A stretch of 35,787 bases of DNA, taken from contig SCQV01000055.1 in NCBI GenBank assembly GCA_004299085.1, positions 1 through 35,787 of the forward strand. The letters are read 5' to 3'. The first letter of the stretch is position 1. Each line of letters begins with the position of its first letter. Origin of the DNA: Chitinophagaceae bacterium. GTDB taxonomy: Bacteria; Bacteroidota; Bacteroidia; Chitinophagales; Chitinophagaceae. This document shows positions 1 to 7,745 of this stretch, one piece after another. Below the pieces are notes generated by a model. It saw only the letters and a program-made list of their open reading frames with translations. It was not told the DNA's origin and searched no databases. A program made the translations under genes and the position numbers.

Positions 1-58
1 TGAAACCTGAAACCTGAAACCATCGCCTGAGGCGAGGCAAACTTGAAACCTGAAACAT
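1..58. repeat. Heptameric TGAAACY repeat array interrupted by a GC-rich palindrome (CATCGCCTGAGGCGAGGCA)
   Basis: Direct reading: TGAAACC TGAAACC TGAAACC ATCGCCTGAGGCGAGGCAA ACTTGAAACCTGAAAC; bases 16-52 match the reverse complement of 5491-5527 at 34/37 positions. Confidence 0.8.
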
Positions 59-97
59 AAAACCCCTCCACTCCCGTACCATACCCGTAGATAATGG

Positions 98-150
98 CAG
101 GATACTCCCTGTCTTCTCCCTACCTTCCCCCTATTAAAAGCGCACTTTTT
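98..150 (-). repeat. Copy 1 of dispersed G-rich repeat (AAGTGCGCTTTTAATAGGG + 11-bp units + GTATCCT)
   Basis: Reverse complement reads aaaaagtgcgcttttaatagggggaaggtagggagaagacagggagtatcctgc; a second copy lies on + at 20538-20621. Confidence 0.75.
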
Positions 151-302
151 GCATATCAGGTAGGTATCGCTTCCCGGAAAGCAGCAGGGTAGGTATAAAT
201 AAAAGTGGTAGCAGCCTCTGCAAGGCGTCATGAATTTGCCTGGCAAATCTTCATATTGCCTGCCGGCCCATTCCCGCTCTTCGGACCAGCAGTACAAATT
301 AC

Positions 303-333
303 TTGGCTTTTTCCCTGCTAATCAATATTTTTG
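303..333 (+). promoter_or_regulatory. Predicted Bacteroidetes-type promoter for pdhB (TTG, 20-bp spacer, TATTTTTG)
   Basis: TTG at 303-305, TATTTTTG at 326-333 matches the TAnnTTTG -7 consensus; 32 bp upstream of the pdhB start. Confidence 0.55.
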
Positions 334-365
334 CAGGTTAAATAACCTTACAAAATTATATTTCA

Positions 366-1349
366 ATGCGAGAGATACTTTTCAGACAGGCACTCAGAGA
401 AGCCATGGAAGAAGAAATGCGCCGTGATGAACGGGTTTTCCTGATGGGAGAAGAAGTGGCAGAATACAATGGCGCCTATAAGGTAAGCCAGGGAATGCTG
501 GATGAATTCGGTGAAAGACGCGTGATAGATACCCCGATAACTGAGTTGGGCTTTGCCGGCATTGGTGTGGGCGCCGCACAAAACGGCTTACGCCCTATAA
601 TAGAATTTATGACCTGGAATTTTGCCGTGTTAGCATTAGATCCGATATTAAATACCGCTTCTAAGATGCTGGCAATGAGTGGCGGTCAATTAGGCTGTCC
701 GATTGTTTTTCGTGGCCCAAACGGCTCTGCCGGTCAGTTGGGCGCCCAGCATTCTACTGCTTTTGAAAGCTTTTATGCCAACATTCCGGGTCTTAAGGTG
801 ATCTCAGTTTCCAATCCTTATGATGCCAAAGGCTTATTAAAGTCTGCTATTAGGGATGACGATCCGGTTATTTTTATGGAAAGCGAGGTAATGTATAGCG
901 ATACGGGAGAAGTGCCTGAAGAAGAATATCTGATTCCTATCGGAAAGGCCATTGTGAAAAGGCAGGGAAAAGACGTAACGATTGTTTCCTTCAATAAAAT
1001 GATGAAGGTGGCTTTGGGTGCCGCGGAAGAGCTTTCCAAAGAGGGAATAGAAGCCGAAGTGATTGACCTCCGCACCATTCGCCCATTGGACTGGATGACT
1101 ATTTTGGAATCCGTTAAAAAGACCAATCGCCTGGTGATTGTGGAAGAACAATGGCCAATGTGCAGCGTGTCTTCTGAAATAGGATATCGTATTCAGAAAG
1201 AAGGATTTGATTATTTAGATGCGCCCATTCGCCGTATTACTTCGGCGGATGCGCCCATGCATTATGCCCCTAATCTGGCAAAATTGTATTTACCTACTAT
1301 CGAGAAAACAGTGAAACTGGTGAAGGAAGTGATGTACGTAGAGAAATAA
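366..1349 (+). CDS. pdhB: Pyruvate dehydrogenase E1 component subunit beta
   Basis: 327-aa [47 protein letters not shown] is typical of alpha-keto acid dehydrogenase E1 beta. Confidence 0.95.
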   Translation: MREILFRQALREAMEEEMRRDERVFLMGEEVAEYNGAYKVSQGMLDEFGERRVIDTPITELGFAGIGVGAAQNGLRPIIEFMTWNFAVLALDPILNTASKMLAMSGGQLGCPIVFRGPNGSAGQLGAQHSTAFESFYANIPGLKVISVSNPYDAKGLLKSAIRDDDPVIFMESEVMYSDTGEVPEEEYLIPIGKAIVKRQGKDVTIVSFNKMMKVALGAAEELSKEGIEAEVIDLRTIRPLDWMTILESVKKTNRLVIVEEQWPMCSVSSEIGYRIQKEGFDYLDAPIRRITSADAPMHYAPNLAKLYLPTIEKTVKLVKEVMYVEK

Positions 1350-1372
1350 TGCTCATTATTTGAGTATCTCTG

Positions 1373-1392
1373 ACCTGCCGGTAGGCGCAGGT
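1373..1392. repeat. GC-rich palindromic element ACCTGCCGGTAGGCGCAGGT
   Basis: Imperfect inverted repeat; resembles the element at 24649-24672 (ACCTGCCTTTGCCGGCAGGCAGGT). Confidence 0.5.
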
Positions 1393-1455
1393 TTGGAGAG
1401 GTCTGATGCAGGGATATTATAATTTCCATGTATGTCTGGATATCCAAATCCGAAC

Positions 1456-1491
1456 GTGAAACCTGAAACTTGAAACCTGAAACTTGAAACA
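1456..1491. repeat. Heptameric (TGAAACY)n array immediately upstream of the response regulator start
   Basis: TGAAACC TGAAACT TGAAACC TGAAACT TGAAAC, ending a few bases before the ATG at 1497. Confidence 0.85.
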
Positions 1492-1496
1492 AACCA

Positions 1497-2663
1497 ATGG
1501 CCACAATCCTGATTATAGATGATGAAAAGAGTATCCGCACTACTTTATCTGATATTCTTAGTTACGAAGGGTATAAAATAGAAGAAGCGGCGGACGGACA
1601 GGAAGGCATTAATTTATTCAAAAAGAAGCAATATGATGTTGTGCTTTGCGATATCAAAATGCCGAAGATTGACGGGATGGAATTCCTGGAACAGGCGGTG
1701 GAGGTGAATCCTGATGTCCCCATTATCATGGTTTCCGGCCATGGGAATATTGACAATGCCGTAGAAGCGGTTAAAAAAGGTGCTTTTGATTTTATCTCCA
1801 AACCGCCGGATCTAAACCGCATCCTGATTACTATTCGTAATGCACTGGATAAAACTTCATTGGTTGCCGAAACAAAAACACTCCGTAAAAAAGTTTCCAG
1901 GACACAGGAAATGATTGGTGAATCGGATCCCATTCAACGCATCAGGGAAACTATAGGGAAAGTTGCGCCTACCGATGCCAGGGTTTTGGTTACCGGCGAG
2001 AACGGCGTGGGAAAGGAACTGGTAGCCCGTTGGATTCACGAGAAAAGTAACCGCGCTGAAGCACCGTTGATTGAGGTGAATTGTGCGGCTATTCCCAGTG
2101 AATTGATTGAAAGTGAGCTGTTCGGCCATGAAAAAGGTTCTTTCACTTCCGCGATAAAACAACGTATCGGAAAATTTGAAAAAGCCAATGGCGGTACACT
2201 GTTTCTTGACGAAGTGGGGGACATGAGCCTGAGTGCCCAGGCTAAAGTATTACGCGCTTTACAGGAAGGAAAAATTACCAGGGTGGGCGGTGAAAAAGAA
2301 ATTAATGTGGATGTGAGAGTGATTGCGGCTACTAATAAAGAGCTGCTGAAAGAAGTGGAAGAAAAGAATTTTCGCCTCGATTTATATCACCGGCTTAGCG
2401 TCATTATCATTCATGTGCCCTCTCTGAATGACAGAGTGGACGATATCCCTGTGTTGACGGAGTATTTCCTGGAGAATATCTGCGCTGATTATGGCATAGC
2501 CAAAAAAGAAATTAATAAAGACGCACTGAAAGCTTTACAAAAGCATGACTGGACAGGCAATATCCGCGAATTGCGTAATGTGGTGGAAAGATTAATAATC
2601 CTTTCAGGAAAAACCATTATGGAAACGGATGTGAATGCGTATGTGATACCGAACAGGGGATAA
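1497..2663 (+). CDS. Sigma-54-type (NtrC family) response regulator: receiver + AAA+ domain, no C-terminal HTH
   Basis: Receiver ILIIDDEKSIRTTL...DVVLCDIKMPKIDGMEFL; Walker A-like GENGVGKELVAR; ELFGHEKGSFTSA; Walker B GGTLFLDEVGD; ends shortly after the GNIRELRNVVERL lid segment. Confidence 0.93.
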   Translation: MATILIIDDEKSIRTTLSDILSYEGYKIEEAADGQEGINLFKKKQYDVVLCDIKMPKIDGMEFLEQAVEVNPDVPIIMVSGHGNIDNAVEAVKKGAFDFISKPPDLNRILITIRNALDKTSLVAETKTLRKKVSRTQEMIGESDPIQRIRETIGKVAPTDARVLVTGENGVGKELVARWIHEKSNRAEAPLIEVNCAAIPSELIESELFGHEKGSFTSAIKQRIGKFEKANGGTLFLDEVGDMSLSAQAKVLRALQEGKITRVGGEKEINVDVRVIAATNKELLKEVEEKNFRLDLYHRLSVIIIHVPSLNDRVDDIPVLTEYFLENICADYGIAKKEINKDALKALQKHDWTGNIRELRNVVERLIILSGKTIMETDVNAYVIPNRG

Positions 2664-2740
2664 TTGTCGCCGGTGGGAAAGGGACAAGATTGAATGATTA
2701 GTTCAATTAATATTCGGAATTAAGATGACTAAGGGAGTAG

Positions 2741-2978
2741 TTGAACCTCCGAACTCCGGCATTTGATATCCAATATTCCGTGTTCTTTATTCAAAGTTCT
2801 TCATTCAAAGTTCCTTATTCGATATTCCTTGTTCAATGTCCTTTATTCAAAGTTCTTTATTCAGTGTTCTTTATTCGATATTCTTTATTCAGTGTTCAGT
2901 GTTCTTTATTCTGTGTTCCTTATTCGATCTTCTTTATTCGAAGTCCCTTGTTCTTTATTCAATCTTCCTTATTCGATA
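2741..2978. repeat. Long heptamer-phased array, about 34 consecutive TTCNNNN-type units
   Basis: From 2741 to 2978 the sequence parses into 7-mers in one phase, most starting TTC (TTCTTTA TTCAAAG TTCTTCA TTCAAAG TTCCTTA TTCGATA...). Confidence 0.9.
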
Positions 2979-2996
2979 TTACAGTCAATCTCTCTT

Positions 2997-3785
2997 ATGG
3001 AAAATTCAACGCCAATTATCACCATTCACAATCTTTTCAAGCGCTATGGTAATGGCGATTGGGTTTTGAATGGCATTGATATGACTGTTTATCCCGGTCA
3101 GGTGATTGGCTATATAGGGCCAAATGGCGCCGGTAAATCTACTACCGTCAAGATACTTACAGGATTGATATCTGAATTTGAGGGAGATATTTCTATTCTC
3201 GGACTTGACCTGCATAAAGAGACACTTGAAATAAAAAAACATATCGGATATATTCCTGAAAATGCCGAATTATATGATGTGCTTACTCCGATGGAATATC
3301 TGCAATTCATTGGCGGGCTATATAATTTGCCAGAGAATAAGGTGAAGGAACGCGCCCTTATAATGTTAGACTCCTTCGGGCTAAGAATGCATGCCCATAA
3401 CCGCATGGACACTTTTTCCAAAGGCATGAGACAAAAAGTGCTGATTATTTCAGGGCTTATTCATAATCCTAAGATCATCTTTATGGACGAGCCGCTGTCG
3501 GGATTGGACGCTAATGCTGTTATTATTGTCAAAGAAATTATTTCCAGACTGGCTGCAGAAGGCAAGACTATTTTTTATTGCTCACACATGATGGATGTGG
3601 TGGAGAAAGTTTCTGACCGCATTGTTCTGATTAATAACGGCAGAATAATGGCAGATGGTCCTTTTGCAGAATTGCAACAACAGGCACAAGGTAAAAGCCT
3701 GGAGAATATTTTTGCACAGCTTACCGGACATAGCGATTTAGATGATATTGCCGGACAGTTTCTAAACGCCTTTGAAAATGAATAA
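2997..3785 (+). CDS. ABC transporter ATP-binding protein
   Basis: MENSTPIITIHNLFKRYGNGDWVLNG; Walker A GPNGAGKST; signature FSKGMRQKV; Walker B IIFMDEPLSGLD. ORF track start 2763 is an artefact of the open upstream repeat; ATG at 2997 preferred. Confidence 0.92.
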   Translation: MENSTPIITIHNLFKRYGNGDWVLNGIDMTVYPGQVIGYIGPNGAGKSTTVKILTGLISEFEGDISILGLDLHKETLEIKKHIGYIPENAELYDVLTPMEYLQFIGGLYNLPENKVKERALIMLDSFGLRMHAHNRMDTFSKGMRQKVLIISGLIHNPKIIFMDEPLSGLDANAVIIVKEIISRLAAEGKTIFYCSHMMDVVEKVSDRIVLINNGRIMADGPFAELQQQAQGKSLENIFAQLTGHSDLDDIAGQFLNAFENE

Positions 3786-3793
3786 CCCGGGCC

Positions 3794-5485
3794 ATGAATA
3801 AGATATTTCTCTATATCCTTAGTTGGCTGAATCCTGTTTGGGAAGCGCTGGGAGCAGATTCCCGTCAATTGCATGGGATACTGACAACCAAGCTCACAAT
3901 GGATGACCGGCGGCCCTCCACCTTGCAAATGGGAAGGCAAAGGAGAAAGGAAACGGGTAACTCTACGCTGCTTACCGCTTTTATTTCGTTATTATATGGT
4001 TTCTTTATGATGGCGATTGTCATCGGCATGCAGAAGCAAATGCTGACCGGATTAACTATTTATTTCGGGATGTTTATTATTATGCTGGCTTTGACGTTAA
4101 TTTCCGACTTTACTTCTGTTTTGATTGATGTGCGGGATAATTATATTGTTTTTCCGCGCCCGGTGAATGACCGTACTGTGCTGCTTGCCAGGCTGTTGCA
4201 TATCAGCGTTCACTTGAGCAAAATAGTTATCCCGATGGCGGTTCCGGGTATTATTTATCTTGGGATTGCTTATGGAGCATCGGGTGCTGCTCTGATGATC
4301 TTAATGGTTTTTCTGGCAACGGTATTAACTATCTTTCTGATTAACCTGGTTTATTTGTTAATTCTGCAAATTACAACGCCGGCTAAGTTCAAAGAAATCA
4401 TCAATTATATCCAGATAGGTTTTACTATTTTCATATTTGCGTTCTATGAATTATTCCCAAGGTTAATGAACAATAAGGTTCTTGGTAATATTGATCTGAG
4501 ATCGCATCATTGGATTTATTATGTGCCCCCCTTCTGGCTGGCGTCTGTTTGGAGCGTTATTATGGATCATCAATTTCAGCAAACACTCATAATCACTGCA
4601 GGATTAGCTATTATCATCCCCTTGTTGTCTGTATGGGTTGTGATTCGTTTTTTTGCTCCTTCTTTTAATAAGAAATTATCTTCCATCAACTCATCGTCGG
4701 ATGAAAGTAAACCTGTAACTGACATAAAAGTCAAAGCTACGCAGCGAAGCCTTCCCCGGTTCTTATCTAATCTTTTAATCAGAAATAAAACAGAAAGAGC
4801 AGGATTTGTCTTCGGATGGAAGCTGACTTCCCGCAGCAGGGATTTTAAGCTGAAAGTATATCCCATGTTTGGATACGTGATCGTGCTGTTTTTCCTTTTT
4901 ATGTTCGGAGGATTTTCCGGGAATACTCATAAAATTCAAGGTGTGGATTTTTACAAAAAGGGGCCGGGAATACTTTTTATTATTTACTTATGCAGCATAA
5001 TGATCGCTAATGCCGTAGTTTTAATAAAATCATCTGATAAATATAAAGCTGCATGGGTATATTATATATCCCCCGTTCAAAAGCCGGGAATCTTGATCCG
5101 TGGCATGATGAAAATGCTGCTTTTTAAGTATTTTTTCCTGATTTATTTCGTCATAGTGTTACTATCATTATTTCTCAGAGGAATATCTTTTTTACCCAAT
5201 TTATTACTGGGGTTGGTGAATATAATTTTTGTAAGCCTTGTTCTTGGCTTGTTTTATTTAAAGACCTTTCCTTTTTCGGAACAATGGAATATCAATCGTT
5301 CGTCCGGCAGGATGATGAGATCCTTTTTTCTGATGATTATGGTGGGTATTCTGGGAGTGATCCATTATTTTATAATGAATTTTACCATTGTGGTTTTAAT
5401 TCTAACTGTACTGGTGGCAGCCGCGGATTGGTTGTTATTGGATAAATTTAGAAATATAAGTTGGGAGGAGATGAGGACGGAATAG
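3794..5485 (+). CDS. ABC transporter permease-like integral membrane protein
   Basis: 563-aa ORF with many hydrophobic segments, 8 bp after the ATPase gene. Confidence 0.75.
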   Translation: MNKIFLYILSWLNPVWEALGADSRQLHGILTTKLTMDDRRPSTLQMGRQRRKETGNSTLLTAFISLLYGFFMMAIVIGMQKQMLTGLTIYFGMFIIMLALTLISDFTSVLIDVRDNYIVFPRPVNDRTVLLARLLHISVHLSKIVIPMAVPGIIYLGIAYGASGAALMILMVFLATVLTIFLINLVYLLILQITTPAKFKEIINYIQIGFTIFIFAFYELFPRLMNNKVLGNIDLRSHHWIYYVPPFWLASVWSVIMDHQFQQTLIITAGLAIIIPLLSVWVVIRFFAPSFNKKLSSINSSSDESKPVTDIKVKATQRSLPRFLSNLLIRNKTERAGFVFGWKLTSRSRDFKLKVYPMFGYVIVLFFLFMFGGFSGNTHKIQGVDFYKKGPGILFIIYLCSIMIANAVVLIKSSDKYKAAWVYYISPVQKPGILIRGMMKMLLFKYFFLIYFVIVLLSLFLRGISFLPNLLLGLVNIIFVSLVLGLFYLKTFPFSEQWNINRSSGRMMRSFFLMIMVGILGVIHYFIMNFTIVVLILTVLVAAADWLLLDKFRNISWEEMRTE

Positions 5486-5487
5486 CA

Positions 5488-5565
5488 TTCCAAGTTTCAA
5501 GCCTGCCTCGCCTCAGGCGATGGTTTCGTATGCTGTATTTCGTATTGGATCTTTCACGTTAGACG
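5488..5565. repeat. Heptamer array (TTCCAAG TTTCAAG ... TTTCGTA TGCTGTA TTTCGTA TTGGATC TTTCACG TTAGACG) with inserted palindrome
   Basis: 7-bp phasing on both sides of GCCTGCCTCGCCTCAGGCGATGG; the palindrome segment is an inverted copy of the one at 16-52. Confidence 0.75.
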
Positions 5566-5581
5566 ATTTATTCTTTTTCTT

Positions 5582-6592
5582 ATGAATATATACAAAGATT
5601 TTTCTTTAAAACCATATAACACTTTTGGAATAGATGCTTATGCAAAATATTTTGCATCATTTGCATCGGCAGATGAGCTGAAAGAGATATTGTCTGAAAA
5701 AGAAAATGCCGGAATATCCCCATTCATATTAGGTGGTGGAAGCAATATTCTTTTCACCAAAAATCAGGAATATGTCTTAAAAAATGAGATAAAAGGGATT
5801 GAAAAAACGGATGAAGATGCAGAATATATTTATGTAAAAGCAGGAGCAGGAGAGATCTGGCATCAGCTTGTGATGTATTGCATTGAAAATAACTGGGCAG
5901 GTATCGAAAATCTTTCCCTGATACCAGGGAACGCCGGCGCAGCGCCTATGCAGAACATTGGCGCTTATGGCGCCGAAATAAGAGATGTATTTTATTCGCT
6001 GGAAGCATTCCATTTAAAGGAGAAGACAGTAACTAGTTTATATCATAATGACTGCGCTTTCGGATACCGTGAAAGCGTTTTTAAAAATAAGTACAAGGGG
6101 CAATTTGCTATTCTGTCTGTAACGTTAAGGTTGAATAAGAAACCGCATTATAATACTTCTTATGGCGCCATCGGGAAAGAGCTGGAGGCTATGGGCGTAC
6201 GGGAGTTAAGCATTCAGGCAATCAGTCAGGCTGTAATCAATATTCGTTCTTCTAAATTACCGGATCCCAAAAAGATAGGAAATGCAGGTAGTTTTTTTAA
6301 AAATCCCGAAGTGGCTTTGGACAAATATGAGCAACTAAAAGGAAAATTTCCCGGATTAATTGCTTATCCTGCCGATGACAAATATAAGCTGGCGGCAGGC
6401 TGGATGATTGAGCAATGCGGTTGGAAAGGATATAGAGAGGGTACTGTGGGCGTACATGCCAGACAGGCATTGGTGCTGGTTAATTATGGAAATGCTCAGG
6501 GAAAAGAGGTGTACAGGCTTTCTGAAAAAATACAGCGTAGCGTTTTAGATAAGTTTGGGGTGATGTTGGAAAGAGAAGTGAACGTGGCATAA
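5582..6592 (+). CDS. murB: UDP-N-acetylenolpyruvoylglucosamine reductase
   Basis: 336 aa; FSLKPYNTFGIDAYAKYF, ILGGGSNILFT, IPGNAGAAPMQNIGAYGAEI, GNAGSFFKNP. Confidence 0.96.
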   Translation: MNIYKDFSLKPYNTFGIDAYAKYFASFASADELKEILSEKENAGISPFILGGGSNILFTKNQEYVLKNEIKGIEKTDEDAEYIYVKAGAGEIWHQLVMYCIENNWAGIENLSLIPGNAGAAPMQNIGAYGAEIRDVFYSLEAFHLKEKTVTSLYHNDCAFGYRESVFKNKYKGQFAILSVTLRLNKKPHYNTSYGAIGKELEAMGVRELSIQAISQAVINIRSSKLPDPKKIGNAGSFFKNPEVALDKYEQLKGKFPGLIAYPADDKYKLAAGWMIEQCGWKGYREGTVGVHARQALVLVNYGNAQGKEVYRLSEKIQRSVLDKFGVMLEREVNVA

Positions 6593-6624
6593 AAAAAATT
6601 AACCCCGCTGGGAACAGCGGGGTT
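6590..6624 (-). terminator. Strong intrinsic terminator with its U-tract on the minus strand
   Basis: Perfect 10-bp stem AACCCCGCTG-GGAA-CAGCGGGGTT at 6601-6624; on the minus strand it is followed by AATTTTTTTTA. Confidence 0.8.
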
Positions 6625-6740
6625 CTTGTGTTAAACCCTTTGAAAAATTACTACTCTCTGCTATTTGCAGGCTTGGCTGCGTTTTAGCTTCTTTGGATCA
6701 GTTTATGATAAATGATGATCTTTTTCTTTTTGTTACTTGC
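6592..6740 (-). ncRNA. Candidate small RNA (~150 nt) between promoter-like TATCTTTG and a strong terminator
   Basis: Minus-strand -7 element TATCTTTG at 6753-6746, no ATG until the terminator tail, stop codons in the frames examined, ends at the 6601-6624 hairpin plus U-tract. Confidence 0.45.
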
Positions 6741-6745
6741 TGAAG

Positions 6746-6753
6746 CAAAGATA
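6746..6753 (-). promoter_or_regulatory. Predicted -7 promoter element TATCTTTG
   Basis: Exact match to TAnnTTTG on the minus strand; no convincing -33 element. Confidence 0.45.
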
Positions 6754-6823
6754 CAAATAAATATAAGTACCGCGGTTAATTAATCGTTATTGAGAGTTAA
6801 AGATATGTTAACGGAAGGAAGCC

Positions 6824-7720
6824 TTATTTACAAAGAATGTAGAGTATTGAGCTTGAACGCTCAATATGTTTATTTGCGTATGCCCATGACCGTGACCCAT
6901 TGAGGATTCCCTTCAGGTAATGATTTTTATTGTCCTTATATTTTTCGCTCAGCAGGCAAATATAGAATGCATCAAAAGGCATAGCTATTATCTTTTTCAA
7001 TGTTAAGCCGTGCTGTTGAACAAGCGTTCTCATTGTGTCTGGCGAGAAGTGGTATAAATGTCGCGGTACATCGTAAGCCGCCCAATACTGTTGATATATC
7101 GCCGCATCTAATGAAGTGTAGTTGGGGACCGCAATAAAAATATGCCCGTTTGCATCCATTAATTTTACAATTTGTTCCATGTAACCATGCAAATCATGTA
7201 TATGTTCCAGCACGTGCCATAGAGTGATGGCTTGGAAATTGTTTTGCGGCAAATGGTAGAGTGAATCGGAACGCAGGATTGATAATCCATATTTTCTGTG
7301 AGCAATATCCCTTGCTCCTTCATCAGGTTCTAATCCTGTAGTATTCCATCCCGATTGCTGCATGACGTTTAAAAAAGCTCCGGTGCCACAGCCAATATCT
7401 AAAACACGGCCGTTTGTAATCCCTGCTGTTTTTTCAACCCAATGTTTTTTTTGTTTCAGAGAAATTTTCCTGACGGTATGATAGAGCTTATTCACTAATC
7501 CCTTAGAAGTATCAGTGTGAGATATGTAGTTCTCTGAATGATAATATTTCCCAATATGCTGTTCATCGGGCACAGTCCATGTAAAACGTAAGGAACACGC
7601 CTGACATTGGCGGATGTGAAAAGTCTCACCACTGACAGTATAATCTCTGGCTTCTAATGCAATACTTGTGTCAGTTGAACCGCATACCGGACATGGAGGA
7701 GGAAGCGTTTCTTCAGTCAT
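6824..7720 (-). CDS. Class I SAM-dependent methyltransferase with N-terminal zinc-ribbon-like motif
   Basis: CPVCGSTDTS...CQACSLRFT; GRVLDIGCGTGAFLNVMQQSGW; AITLWHVLEHIHD. Confidence 0.85.
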   Translation of the reverse strand: MTEETLPPPCPVCGSTDTSIALEARDYTVSGETFHIRQCQACSLRFTWTVPDEQHIGKYYHSENYISHTDTSKGLVNKLYHTVRKISLKQKKHWVEKTAGITNGRVLDIGCGTGAFLNVMQQSGWNTTGLEPDEGARDIAHRKYGLSILRSDSLYHLPQNNFQAITLWHVLEHIHDLHGYMEQIVKLMDANGHIFIAVPNYTSLDAAIYQQYWAAYDVPRHLYHFSPDTMRTLVQQHGLTLKKIIAMPFDAFYICLLSEKYKDNKNHYLKGILNGSRSWAYANKHIERSSSILYILCK

Positions 7721-7745
7721 GATATATTTTTATGCAACCTTGCGT

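Noticed and set aside
818-1151. Minus ORFs of 102 and 104 aa within pdhB
   Set aside because: Antisense to a confident conserved gene; no recognisable motifs.
2762-2978. CRISPR array
   Set aside because: Period is 7/14 bp with no spacer-repeat alternation of CRISPR size and no cas genes.
2741-3069. Three overlapping ORFs in all three plus frames (SVFFIQSSLF..., etc.)
   Set aside because: They are a by-product of the TTCNNNN array, which contains almost no stop codons in any frame and yields a 7-residue peptide period. Only the ABC ATPase from about 2997 is a real gene.
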